From NCBI GenBank assembly GCA_964019135.1, contig OZ025252.1, positions 43,994,959 through 44,058,958 of the forward strand: 64,000 nucleotides of DNA, read 5' to 3'. Position 1 is the first letter of the stretch. The number at the start of each line of letters is the position of its first letter. Shown here piece after piece: positions 35,928 through 47,823 of this stretch. A model generated the notes under the pieces. The model was not told the DNA's origin and ran no database searches. It was given only the letters and a program-made list of their open reading frames with translations. The stretch is from Arenicola marina (lineage: Eukaryota; Annelida; Polychaeta; Arenicolidae). Both the position numbers and the translations under genes were made by a program.

Positions 35928-38900
35928 ATGGCGGCAGCTCCGAGCGGCAAGAAATTCGACATTGTCATTTTTGGGGCCTCTGGCTTCACAGGACAATATG
36001 TCGTGGAGGAAATTGCAAAAACTTTGGGGGAACAGCCCGGTTTGACGTGGGCGGTGGCTGGTCGAAGCATGACAAAGCTCCAAGCAGTCCTGACGGAGGC
36101 TGGAAAGCAAACAGGTTGCTGTCGATGATCGCGTAGCCAAGCTATCGGCGTATTTGGCACGTTGGCCTGATTTTTGTCCTGCGTTGTCTGGCACTTTGGT
36201 CTGGTTTTTGTCTGGTTTTTGTCTGGCGTTGTCTGGCACTTTGGCCTGGTTATTTGACTTTTTGACTTTGAAAGTATGACCACATTACACATAATATGAG
36301 GACACAGGCAGGCAAAATTTGTCCTTGACACAAAATGTCACATGCATGGCTTACAGCCTGTGAGTCATGAAGACTTGAAGTGGCCTGTCGTAAATACATG
36401 GCATATGCCATACTAAAATTTCTGGTATATAAGTCACCCATTTTGTGTCCTCCCTGCTGAGGGGTTCGAGTTAGATATGAACCAAGTCTACAATTTTCTG
36501 TCAGGACCCCCCTCCCTCCTCCCCCCTCCCACCCAACCTACTTGGCTGGCTGGGAGACTTTCACTGCACTGCTGCAGTGCCTCTCATAATCCCATCCAGC
36601 AAATGAAGCCAATTACTCCAGCACCACTGTTGGCTGGGCTCGCGCTAGGATATTTTTTTCATAAGCCAATTTGGCTAATTCCGTGGAAAAACATTAGCCC
36701 AAATTAGCCAAATATATTGGTTATAAATTGGTTATGTGTTTGTAGTTAAAATTTTATATTCGCCATTTTGGCGAGTGTCCAGGAAGTTCTTATCGCCAAA
36801 TCCCGAATTTTCTCGCCAAATGGCTATTGGCGAATGCTAACGCGAGCCCAGGTTGGGTCATGCCTACCTGGTATCAAGGCTTATTTAGTCAGAAATAGCA
36901 GCTTTATCAAGTTAGGTCTATAGACAGGATGGCATACTACCAGAACGGCCATATGGTCTCCCCACCCCTTAGTATGGGTTGGGGGAGGAGGTAATTGGGG
37001 GGGAGAACTTTGAATTGGAATAATCAGATCCCAGAATGGCATGACTTGTAAATGTCTATAAAATATTAAATCCTCAGATCATCAGTTTGAGTTGTTATGA
37101 AAGAATATGACAATAGCGTGAATTTGCGGGGCGTTAGGCAATTTTATTGGCCCGACATCAAGCTGTAGCAGCCCGCCAATTTTTATTATCGGCCCGAGGC
37201 TGCAAGGCCGAGGGCGGATAATGAAAATGAAGAGCTGCTACATCTTGATGAAGGGCCAATAAAATGCAAACCTCATGCTATTGCTATTATTACGAGTTGA
37301 ATTTAAATTTAAGATGTTGACTTGTCTCTGCTTCTTTGGTTTAATTTTCCGCATGCAACGACCAAAGTAAAGCATGTTGGGACTGACTGTTCGCAAGTCG
37401 CAAGCCTTTCCACATATAGTTGGCCAGTCGCCTTTTTGATACCACATATCGTTGCCAAGAAACATGGCACATGCAACTAGGCAACTAGTCATGGAAGCCG
37501 GCCATTTAAAGCTATAACTACAATTCTTTTGTGCCTGACATCATGTTTCATTGTTCTATGCAGCGTCGCTATGGCAACGATTGTTGATTGCATGGGCTGC
37601 AGGGCGGTTTGGCTCAGAATACAGCATTTTAGCGGCCTTCAGATGTAATGCTATTGTACTAGTTAACATGCCCACCAACTCGTAATAATGCCAATTATTC
37701 CATTTTTCCACCCAGACCCCAGTGTGAGCCTCCTGTCTCCACTCCCGGCTACCCAGTATGCATATGGCCAGCCAATCGACCAGGCTAATAGCTTCACAAA
37801 ACCCCTCCACACCTCCCCCATAGACTGCTACCCCACCCACCCTGACCCATACAGCCATCAAGTAATACCATCAACTGCTGCTTTCCACCACTATGAATCT
37901 AGTCAAAATTGAGCACCCTGCCAATGGTAAAGATTGACCCTTCACTCTACTAGATCTACAAGTGCAACAAGGCTTCAATGACCTCGCAACGCGTCAACCA
38001 CCTGTATAAACAATGTCAGATTGACTTGGCCGCTCTGTTGGTCCACTATTAGCTGCAGGATGTTAAGCTAGTGCTGCTGAAACTGTGCTCAGAGTACCCA
38101 TCAAAGAAACACAGATCTGTCAGTCATTTTGGTCTTTAACAATAAACATTAGCAAAGGAGGCCACTTGCTTCCTTAGAAATTACCCCTGTTGTAAACGCT
38201 GTGTTACATACAATTGCAGACCATAATTAACAATGGCAGGCACATGTGGTAGTATAAATGGAGATGCTGTCAGTTCACTTTCAGAATGTATTTATCTCTC
38301 TATGATATCAACATACCTCATGCAAAGCGAAAATCTCCTACAGCAACTTAAAGCTGTTTCAACTGCAGCATCATGTATACAATGCATGAAGGTGTGACTT
38401 ATACACTGGTGTGACTTATACACTGGTGCAACTTCAAAGAGCTCAAATCTAAATATTTCTCAAAATTGGCAGGTGCACCTTATACACTGGTGTGACTTAT
38501 ACCCAGAAAATTATGGTATATATTATCCTATAAGTTAGTTCAGATATGGAAGTGTATGCATGAGTGTTTATTCTTTTTATAATCATTGCTGAAAGAAATT
38601 AGATATAATCTTTATAAATAAATCTTTGCAGCTATTAATTACTATCACAATGATAGGCATGAGTTGTCATCACAAAATATATATATATCATTACTATCAC
38701 AAATGTATCAGACATCTACCCTGGAATCCCACTTTTTCAAAGTAAATGATGTTGTAATCTGATTAAACAGCTTCTTTGTGCATTATATAAGTCACTCCTC
38801 TCACATATTGGTAGAATAAGCCAATGTTATACTTCTACAAAGCCGAGAGGAAGTTGATGTTTTTATTCATGACTATTTTATATAACCAATGAACCGTGAC

Positions 38901-41900
38901 AAACTAGCTACATATATAGACAGTGACTGTCATTCACTTTTAGACTTCCAGAACTTTTATTAGTATGTCTAGTCATATGTCTTTTTTCATTAGACCAAGA
39001 CCTTGAGAGCATTCCAATCCTCATAGCTGACATCAAGTCTCAGAAGAGCTTGGAAGAAATGTGTGCCGAAGCAAAAATTGTCCTCAATTGTGTTGGCCCT
39101 GTGAGTATATATATGCAATATAATAAGCCTGTTATCTATTTCATTAGGGTATTGCATTAGTTTGGTAAATATAATGCAGAATACAATAGTATGCTGTTGC
39201 TATTTGCTCCTTTAATTGACAGACATTGATGTATCCATACATGCAATGAGAAAGTATTCAGCTGTTCTTCCATAGAAACGAAATTCAGATGATTGCTTCA
39301 CAATAGCTCTTTCATTAACCGTACTTTTCTGGTGTCCAATATAGAAAATGAAGCTATTTTGGTGAAATAGCACAGGTTTTACATTATTTCCTCTGACATA
39401 TAACTTTAATATTTGTTATTGCTAGTATCAATTCTACGGGGATCCAGTTGTGAGGGCCTGCATAGAAAACAAGACCCACCACTTAGACATCAGCGGGGAG
39501 CCTGTGGTAAGCTCTGTCCCCACACAACATTTCACATGTTAATATTATAATTTGACAAGTGACTAACGTACATGACATTGTGCTGCATGTACCTGAATAT
39601 TGGAACTATCATGTCACCTGTATGTGGCATGGGTGAATGAAATTATACTTGGTGGTGTAAAAGATTTGCCATATATATTATGTCAGGTGTTTGTGACGTA
39701 CCTCTCTGGTCTCAATGAATTTGATATTTCCTTAACATTCTAAAACAGTGTTTATGAACTGAAGGGTTGACCTACTGATTGTATATATGATGAAGTGTGG
39801 CTCTGATCTGTTTCAGTTCTTGGACAAGGTCACACAAATTTTGATATACATGTAATTGTATTATAAAATAGTTCTAAAATAGAGTGGACCTACAGATTGT
39901 ACAAATGATGAAGTATGCTCTGATCTGTTTCAGTTCTTGGAGAAAGTGCAGTTGCTGTATCACGCTAAAGCCAAGGAGGCTGGTATCTATATTCTGGGCA
40001 CATGTGGGTTTGACAGCATTCCTTGTGACATGGGAGTGGCATTCACTAAGGACCAGTTTGAAGGTAATAAACAAGTGCAGGGCTACATTAGATCGAGTTA
40101 CCAATTGGATAAAGGATGAACCTATCTAGATAAACATAAAGTATAAATGTCTTAGCTCATCGTATAGTTTTTTGACATACACCTTTGTTACAGGGGATCT
40201 CAATGAAGTGGAGGCCTACTTGAAGATCAACTTTGGACCAGAGGTATAGATACGACTTGTAATATTATTGTCTTTTTTTTTCTCGACAAATTTATAAAAA
40301 AAAAATATATCGTAAATATCAAGTAGTGGTCTTGTGCTACATGTCACTTTTCAGGGGATTTCGTAGCTTTATTTTCCGCAAGATTACTTGCTATATATCA
40401 TGCATATTGGCGCTAAAGGCAAAATAACCATTTAATTCCACCAATTTCAAAATAACCTGATAAACATTGTGCGTCATCAACTAATACTTATGTATCAGTA
40501 GTTGAAAAAACCTTTGTTAGGAGCATTTTATTTTTGTAAGATGTCTTTTTACAGTTGCACAACCATTCCATATAAACTTGACTTAATAGTAATCATTCTT
40601 GCGCTTTATGCACTTATCGATAGCGATCTTTAAGGAAATTTCTCTGAAATGCTTTTGTAAATATTTGACGGCCGCCTGGATGCGAGAATTAGCTGCTATA
40701 TTGATTGATACTGGAACGAGGCGACCATTGCGGAATTCAGCCATTAACCCTGTCCACCGATGTCGTTAGGCCGATCAGCTACATGGCGAGAAACTTCCCA
40801 CGTCCACACCGCTTACCTCCTTCACTCTGTCAATCTCCATCCGTTACCCGTTATTCTTCTTGGAAATTGTAAGCTGACATGCCACCCGGAATCTCGTAAT
40901 ACATAGTTGATATTAGAAATCAAATGTGTGTCCCATTATTGTTACGTTGAGCCCCAATCTGTTACCAGTGATTCTTTTCGAAATTATCAGCGGACATATC
41001 AGCCGGAATGAAATAATATCTAGTTATCGCTAGAAATACGTACCCCATTAGTGTTAAGTGGTGCCCCTTGCGGTCTAGAGTAATATCACTCCAAGCTTGC
41101 GTACATAATATATAAGTTGGCCTGAGGGCCCATGAGAGCCACGAGTTGTTTGTTCCCGTTAGGGCGGCCATCTTAACATCGGCACGTGGCTCTCCGCCAT
41201 CCACGGATTCGCGGCTTTCGGCGATCTCAAATCTCTGCGACGTCGTCTCTTTCCTAATTCTCTGCAGTACAGCGGCCACCGACAGGCCAAGAGGTAGGCA
41301 CTAAGGACCGCTGTGAGGCGGGTCTATACGCTGAAAACTGAGCCGTGCGAGCACTGAAAGGGGTGTATATGTTGTCTGTAATGAGGGCGTTATGTCGGCC
41401 TCCGCGCTATACACACCTTAACCATGTGACACAGGGCGGCAAGGGCAACTTTGGCACGTGGCAGTCCGCTATTCATGGCTTCGCCCAGAAGCATCAACTG
41501 AAGAACATCAGGAAGACGTTGTTTCCCACAATGCTTCCCAAGTCCAATCACCGTCTGCAGCGAAGGTAGGAGGCCGACCATGTACCATAGTGTGATATGT
41601 CGGCCTGGAACAGCAGACACCGCCCTTGTTAGGCCAAATGGGAAATTCCCTTTGGCGTGATGCGGTTGATGTTCGCTCTGGATGCGAAGGGTCGCCGGTT
41701 GGAATCCCGTAAGTTGGGAGTGTGAATTTTTCGGCGTCTATTCGGGCCTGGGGCCAGAAATACTACAATATGACCCTCCCATCCCAGCCTTGATTACAGC
41801 GGCTGCTCAGATCAAATCACTGTTATTAATAAGATAGGGCCACATGCAATGTGTTCTCACGGGACGAGCTCTAATCACCGTGCTTCATTCCAGCGGTCAT

Positions 41901-44900
41901 GTCTTACTCACCCCCTCTCTAAGGCTAGGCTGTCTCGTCCATGCCCACCCCTCTTTTCTCGTTTCGTGAATGCCTTCGCGCTCGCCAAAAGCGATACCAC
42001 TGGACTACTTGTATCAGCATTAATGTATATACATATGATGATATATACATAATATATAAGCTTACTAATATTGTCATTTTGGTTCTTTATGACTACGATA
42101 GTAAACTTGTTTTTTGCCTAAAGTCGTTGCATTATTGATAACTAATTGTCATTTTTTTTACCTGTTGTTGAAATGCTACATGTAAGAAAAACGCTTCCAA
42201 AGAAAATCAATTAAAAATTGTCTTGCTTTTTAACATGTTATCCTCTCCGTAAACCATTAAGCTGGTTCCTTGCAGGCCTGTGGTGTTCAAGAGTGACGAG
42301 GTGAAGAGCTGGTGCCTGCCCTTCGTGGGTTGTGACCAGGCGGTGGTCCGTCGCACCCAGTACTTCAACGTGGAGGAGCTCAAGCAGCGACCGGTGGGTG
42401 ACCTGCAGGCTTCATGTCCATGTGTTCGACTTATGTGGATATGCATTTAAAAAGAAATGATTGAGAAAAAATGCAACAACGTATAACGTGGAACACATAC
42501 ATGTATAATATATAACAACTATCGAGAATCTACGAGAAAAATATTAATTCTAGTTAGTATTAATTTAATTTTGAACCTAGTTGCACGATTAGCGCTAGTT
42601 TTCTAAAAAAAATATTTATTATGCATTTTCCGTGACGTATTGTGTACAATTCTAGACGTAGAACCCCTTTAATTGATGTAGCGTGTCGTCTCTCTTTCAC
42701 ACGACCTGTTACATGTTCTGAGCCTGTGGTCTGGCTGCAGATCCAGTTTCACGCCTACACGGCCGTCCCCAGCCTGCTGGCGGTCGGCTATCTCATGCTG
42801 CTCGGAGTCATCTTCGGACTCTTCACCCTGTTCCGAGTGGGGCGCACCCTGCTGGAGAAGGTGCGTACCATGTGTGGAGACTTTTCCTGTCGTTTAAACG
42901 GGTCAGGAATAAACGATAGTACCGTAGTCGTCGACATCTGGATATGAATTTAATGGAATAAGTAAACATGAAAAACGTATTGTATCTGATACTTCGTACC
43001 ATTTCCTTGTATTGAATGGCCTTTCGTGTCTTTCTGTTTTTACAGTTTCCAAGTGTTCTGTCTCTGGGCATGTTTTCACAAACAGGACCCAGCAGGAAAC
43101 AGGTAAACCTGGTGATGATACATAGCAGTAATATAGGTATTAACAAGACCGGTTGGACCTTGCTGGGGTATTGCCTCAAATCTATATTAACTTACCTGTA
43201 TACGTTTTGTTTAGAAACATTTCCGAACATTTAAAATGTCTCACCTTTAAAGAAGGTACCAATCTGAACTGACTTAAGATAATATATATGTTTTTTCGTT
43301 CCAAGTCGAGTTTTTTGTATCCAGATTGCATGAACAGTTCAGATTGGGAGGACGTTTATTTTCCTGTTCAGATTGAGGGCACCGACTTCAGCATCACGTT
43401 CGTTGGCAAGGGTTACGAGACCAAACTGGCGGACACCACACAGCAGCACGAGAACCCGCCCACCAAACGAATCGTCACTCGGGTGGCTGGACCAGGTACG
43501 TGTTGGCACTGAGTCACGTCACGTAGATACGTCACGTAGATACGTCACGTAGATACGTCACGTAGATACGTCACGTACATACGTCACGTAGATACCGTCA
43601 CGTAGATAGCGTCACGTAGATAACGTCACATAGATAGCGTCACGTAGATAGCGTTACATAGATACGTCAAGTACATACGTCACGTAGATACCGTCACGTA
43701 GATACGTCACGTTGATACCGTCACGTAGGTACGTCACGTTGATACCGTCACGTAGATACCATACGTAGATACGTCACGTAGATAGCGTCGCGTAAGCGTC
43801 GCGTACACGTCACGTAGATACGTCACGTAGACACGTCACGTAGACACGTCACGTAGATACGTCACGTAGACACGTCACGTAGATACCGTCAAGTGGATAC
43901 CGTCACGTCTGAGGCAGTGCTATATATTTGTCGTTATAGAAATGGGCTACGCGACGACACCGATCTGCATGGTGCAGGCGGCCTATACCGTGCTGAAGGA
44001 AGCGGACAAGATGCCGTCCTCGTGAGTATGGACGGCCTGCCTGGTGTAGGGGGTTGTTCACCGAGACCCAACTTGTAGCTAACTAAGATGTAGCCTACAT
44101 CCCATATCGTGTCTCTCCTCTGCACTCTTGTCTCACCGTCGTTTAGGGGTTTACACTCCTTCCTATGGGTCACCTTCACCATAATGGATGGGTTACACCC
44201 TTTATATTGTCTGACCCATGCACCCTTTATATTGTCTGACCCTTGCACCCTCTATATTGTCTGACCCTTGCACCCTTTATATTGTCTGACCCTTGCACCC
44301 TTTTTATTGTCTGACCCTTGCACCCTTTATATTGTCTGACCCTTGCACCCTTTATATTGTCTGACCCTTGCACCCTTTATATTGTCTGACCCTTGCACCC
44401 TTTATATTGTCTGACCCTTGCACCCTTTATATTGTCTGACCCTTGCACCCTTTACGTTGTCTGACCCTTGCACCCTTTATATTGTCTTACTCATGCCCCC
44501 TAGTTGAGGGATTTACAACCCTTATATATTCTCACCCCTGCTACCCTTTCTTGCCCATGGATCAGTGGTTCGCGCCCCGCTGTGGCCATATCTGTGTGGT
44601 TAAAGATCCCATGTCTTTCTTCGCAAAGAGTAGGGGGTTATCCCCGGGGACATGGCTCCACTCTCCCTTCCTATTCCAATTGACGCGATATGACCAAACG
44701 TGGTTAAAGCGTCCTGAATATACAACCAACCATCTTTTCTTACCCTTGTTGAGGGATTTACATTTTATATATATTCTCGCCCCTTTCTCACCCTAGTGGA
44801 GAGGTTTACACCCCTTATATATTCTCACCCCTGCTGCCCTTTCTCACTCTAGTGGAGGAGTTTACACCCCTGGTGCGGCCTTCGTCAAGACTTCCCTCAT

Positions 44901-44949
44901 CGACCGACTCAACAAGCACCAGGTCAAGTTCTCCGTCGTCGAGAAGTAA
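35928..44949 (+). CDS. SCCPDH: Saccharopine dehydrogenase-like oxidoreductase, twelve exons, complete
   Basis: Coding exons: 35928-36114, 38994-39100, 39426-39506, 39934-40063, 40194-40243, 41435-41565, 42276-42393, 42741-42860, 43046-43102, 43372-43495, 43940-44021, 44853-44949. Every intron is GT-AG and all phases join. The total is 1284 bp, 427 residues; human SCCPDH has 429. Residues 11-22 hold the Rossmann nucleotide-binding motif (FGASGFTG at 15-22). VLNCVGPY, DISGEP, CGFDSIP and RRTQ are family signatures seen by eye. Exon 8 encodes a hydrophobic segment (about residues 279-299) typical of SCCPDH, which human proteomics places on membranes and lipid droplets. The C-terminus (GGVYTPGAAF, then IDRLNKH) matches human closely. 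Substrate and reaction are not established for the family; the saccharopine name is by similarity only. The start ATG has good context (ATCAACATGG). Oddities: splice-site duplications near exons 4, 10 and 12, and a 2.9-kb first intron with two MITEs. A candidate poly(A) signal is at 45731. Confidence 0.95.
36636..36849. mobile_element. 214-bp MITE in SCCPDH intron 1
   Basis: The left end GGGCTCGCGCTAGGAT is inverted at the right end (ATGCTAACGCGAGCCC) with one mismatch over the outer 14 bp. The interior is AT-rich and repeats small phrases such as TTAGCCAAAT and CGCCAAAT. No clear target duplication and no coding capacity. Confidence 0.65.
37108..37688. mobile_element. Second rearranged copy of the palindromic-tip MITE, SCCPDH intron 1
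   Basis: Same orientation and internal order as the copy at 33366-33960. It has a right-end repeat, the GC spacer (CGAGGCTGCAAGGCCGAGG), a left-end repeat, then a ~390-bp body ending CCAACTCGTAATAAT at about 37674-37688. It lacks the outer inverted repeat of the upstream copy. The opposed ends form a long hairpin centred near 37203. Non-coding. Confidence 0.75.
38395..38520. mobile_element. Possible DNA-transposon remnant in intron 1
   Basis: The phrases GTGTGACTTATACACTGG, GTGCAACTT and GTGCACCTTATACACTGGTG, ending CCCAGAAAATTATGG, resemble the CGACTTATAC-type termini common in animal non-autonomous DNA elements. A 17-bp direct repeat (GTGACTTATACACTGGT) occurs at about 38393 and 38410. The assignment is by resemblance only. 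Confidence 0.3.
39766..39856 (+). pseudogene. Duplicated acceptor and start of SCCPDH exon 4 (decoy exon)
   Basis: 39766-39831 is a roughly 85 percent copy of 39884-39950. It includes the polypyrimidine tract, the acceptor (CTGATCTGTTTCAG ending at 39816) and the first codons of exon 4. The copied coding part reads FLDKVTQILIYM and stops at TAA 39853-39855. The true exon starts at 39934, 117 bp downstream. Splicing to the copy would truncate the protein after about 137 residues, so it is either silent or a poison exon. Whether it is used cannot be told from the DNA. Confidence 0.75.
40846..41068. repeat. Diverged ~112-bp tandem duplication in SCCPDH intron 5
   Basis: The segment at about 40846-40955 and the next at about 40960-41068 align as tandem copies. 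They share GTTACC, GTATTCTT-like, GAAATT, GACAT, CCGGAAT and CCCATTA-TGTTA phrases in order. Non-coding and diverged. Confidence 0.6.
43511..43912. repeat. 13-bp minisatellite in SCCPDH intron 10 (CGTCACGTAGATA)
   Basis: About 30 copies of CGTCACGTAGATA with 12- to 15-base variants (CACGTACATA, CGTTGATACC, GTAGATAGCG). It begins 16 bp after the exon 10 donor and ends about 28 bp before exon 11, so it fills nearly the whole 444-bp intron. One variant contains AGGTACGT, the same string as the true donor at 43494-43501. Confidence 0.95.
44195..44490. repeat. 25-bp minisatellite in SCCPDH intron 11
   Basis: About twelve units contain TTGTCTGACCCTTGCACCC followed by TTTATA. Its flanks carry decayed copies of the exon 12 acceptor, and the unit resembles the spacer between those copies (CCTTATATATTCTCACCC). 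The array may therefore have grown from the same ancestral duplication. Confidence 0.93.
44554..44731 (+). mobile_element. Truncated type A SINE in SCCPDH intron 11
   Basis: It lacks the A-box part but keeps GGTTCGCGCCCC, TGTGGCCATATCTGTGTG, AAAGAGTAGGGGGTTATCC, CATGGCTCC, GACGCGATATGACC, then TGGTTAAAGCGTCCTGAATA and the ACAACCAACC tail. Orientation is the same as the host gene. Confidence 0.85.
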
Positions 44950-46420
44950 AGCCTGGTGCGTGACCTGGAGGTCAGAGGTCAAGGTTTTCCGGTCTCGTAC
45001 GCCATGCTGGCTGGATATCTAGCTTGTCAACTCCGGTTATCAAGAAATAGAACCACACCTTATTGTCAATCAGCCTTTGTCTTGACCTTCTGGTGGCGGT
45101 GAAGATCAAATTAGGTGTGTCACTTGGTAAACATATGCCTGTAATATGTATTCAGTGTCTTGAAATAGCTTTTTTCCCCACTATAGTTTGAGATTTTCTT
45201 TCTACGTACTTACTCTAGCGGATACTCTGGATTCTTGCGATATTCGTGTGAGACTTTCAATTGTTATACACAGGAAGAAAACGAGATACTTATTTGATAT
45301 CTTAATAGTGTTAAGCTTAACTCACGTGTATCTTTTTGCTCTAGTCGACATGCTACTTTTTTTTGCTGGTCAGTCGGCTATTGTTCTTTATTTAAGTTAC
45401 TGTAGTCCTTGCTTCTTCCGCCCACGGCGTCTAGATCAAGCAGCGGTTACGTTATTATGGGAAGCTTTACGGTAGTGACTTGGGTGCGTTATGACAGGGG
45501 TGTGGTATGTTGGTGCTCTATGATCGAGTGATCAATCCCAGTGGACACTGCGACAAAGTCATTAAGATGTAATACTTGAAATATGGTGGTAAAGAGTATG
45601 GATCAAGAATAATTACTTTGCCAATGTCTTTATTTTGTGTGCGTCGAACAACTTTGCGCTATATCTTGCTTTCCTGGTATAATATTGCAAGCACCTCTGC
45701 AACAATATTGTTGTCGTTACCAATTTAATGAATAAAGTCACTGGCACTATAAATATTTGGAAATTGTCACGCGTGTCTGAGTTATCTTTTCTCCTGCTCA
45801 CGACATGTACCCTATTATCGTCTACTGTTAAATGATTGCCAGATGTCGGTCCACACTGCTCAGGGAGTTCTGCTTCTTCGGACGTTTCCAATTGTTAAAG
45901 ACAGCAAGCTGTCTATTCCTCACGGCGCGTCAACAAACATTCGGTCATTTTTACTACAAGATGAAGTGTTTTGGTCCAGTTTTTCCTTTCAGTTTTCTCG
46001 TGGACTCTAGAAGACGGAACCGGCGATGACCTCTTCCAGTTCCACCCCCCCCCACCCCCCCGCCGCACACATGCGACTAGTCGACACCGAACCACACATC
46101 ACATACAAAAAGATGCTTGGCCTACTTTGCGAAATTTGCTTTCATAATTAACTAATGCCATTTTTCGATTAACTGTAATGATTCAAACCGGGGTGGGGGG
46201 GGTCATGGCGTCATTGACTCCCACAAGCGGTTGGATTGCGCGCTTTCTCGCACATATCAACCAGAGGCTCTTGCCGTTGTATTCGCTGTTACAACATGTA
46301 CAAGATTATTAAGATGGGGCAGTATTCTTTGAAGCAATGAAGCTTTGTCTCCGGTGGTAGCATCATTTAGTGCCAGGAATGCATGACTTGTGGTCCGTTC
46401 GTGTTATCGCTGCGTCTCTA
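44950..46420 (+). other. SCCPDH 3' untranslated region and flank
   Basis: The stop codon is at 44947-44949. The first convincing poly(A) hexamer downstream is AATAAA at 45731-45736, which would give an untranslated region of about 0.8 kb. No further gene is seen to 46420. A C-run lies at about 46046-46062. Confidence 0.45.
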
Positions 46421-46580
46421 GGGGGCGTGGGTGTAGTGGTTGGCCGACCAGCCCGCACGTCCATGCACTCGGGATTCGAATCCGGGCCTGGTGCGGTAGT
46501 TACAATCCACGCTTTGGCTACGCCAATAGACTTAGCGCTAAGTCGAACACTTGTCATTACCGGGTTTAAAATACACAGGC
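46421..46580 (+). mobile_element. tRNA-derived SINE-like element (type C)
   Basis: GGGCGTGGGTGTAGTGGTTGG (A-box region) and GATTCGAATCC (B box, about 46473) sit at tRNA-like spacing. The head is followed by a non-tRNA body. One copy only, with the end approximate. Confidence 0.5.
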
Positions 46581-47823
46581 CAAAGTAGTCACCAAAGAGG
46601 AGGATTTTCTGAAGTAACAAAGTGCTAAAATATTGTTGCATTTCGGTTTCCCAGCTCGTGAGCACCACCACAACGAGCTGGTTAGGCTAGGACAAAAATT
46701 CTCCTTTTGTGCGTAAGCTACGTGTGGTTTATTAATTACTGCCCGCCCCAGGTGGGCTCTAAACCTGGGGCATGTTTCCTCCATTAATCATTCGTCGTCC
46801 CGGGAGGTTCCTAGTCCCAATTTAGCCTTGCGAGTACGCAATAACGGCCTAAAACACCAATATATTTCATTTCTATCTTCTCCACCTCTTCGATCTCTCT
46901 CCCTCTCTCTGCTATAAGCGAAGAACCAAACCCATTGTAAGACCTGGTGTACCACCATACTAGAGCTTAACCGGGGAAAGATGGTCTCACTGGCGTAAAA
47001 AAAAAGAGGCCCCACCGCAGGCCCTCCGCCACAATGATGTCACGACCGTCCATACCCTTGCGTTTGTTCCCTGCTATCTCCCCGACGGCACCAACAAGGT
47101 GCTGTCTGCTGATATACAGTTGGAGTGGTATATTTGCTTAACTGTTATCAATGCATATGAGTGTTGAGCAGCATAGCGTGGGCATAGCAGAGCACACATA
47201 GCGCCCGCTAGGTCTGTATATGCCAGGGAGAGAGCATCTCGAAGAGTTAGGGGTTGACCGCCGGGGATATGGTTCCTTTCTTAGCACTTGGCGTGATATG
47301 ACTATAGACCTTAAAGCGGTAAAATCGTACTCCATGTGACTGACATGGAATGGCGTGGATTGATGGGTGTATCTCACCAGTCTCCACTTTATATCCTGTC
47401 ATTTATATCAATGAGAGATTGGAGACAGCGGCGACGTGTTCAGATAAACACCCAACCGACACACTCCATGCCACGTAGCTTCACACACCAGTGGAATGTT
47501 TATAGGGACGGGGGAGTATAATCAACGATCATCTTTTTTTATAAATGACGAAAACACGAGCCGACACCTATCAAGTATTTCTTACCTTTACGTCAATTGT
47601 ATTACTTATTTGTTCAATATTTAGTTTTTACTCCAGGGGAAAACAACAGCAGCCCAAAGACTCTTGCAGTACAGCAGCGATCATATAACTTAATGAGAAC
47701 CTTAGAGCTTTTCTTAAATGTGCATTACAGTCTTATAAAGCAACCAGAGTGTGTGAAAAGGCAAATCGAGATGTAACAAATCGCGCGAAGAATATGAAAA
47801 TAAAAGAAATGAATGACCTGGAT
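46581..47823. other. Non-coding stretch with a SINE fragment
   Basis: No gene. A degenerate piece of the type A SINE lies at about 47234-47320 (phrases GAGTTAGGGGTTGACC, GGGGATATGG, GCGTGATATGAC, CTTAAAGCGG). The rest is unremarkable unique-looking DNA. Confidence 0.5.

Noticed and set aside
40962-41279. Minus-strand 105-codon frame (reading AAVLQRIRKETT) within SCCPDH intron 5 as an antisense gene
   Set aside because: The frame opens with GTG, not ATG, has no recognisable domain and partly covers a diverged tandem duplication.
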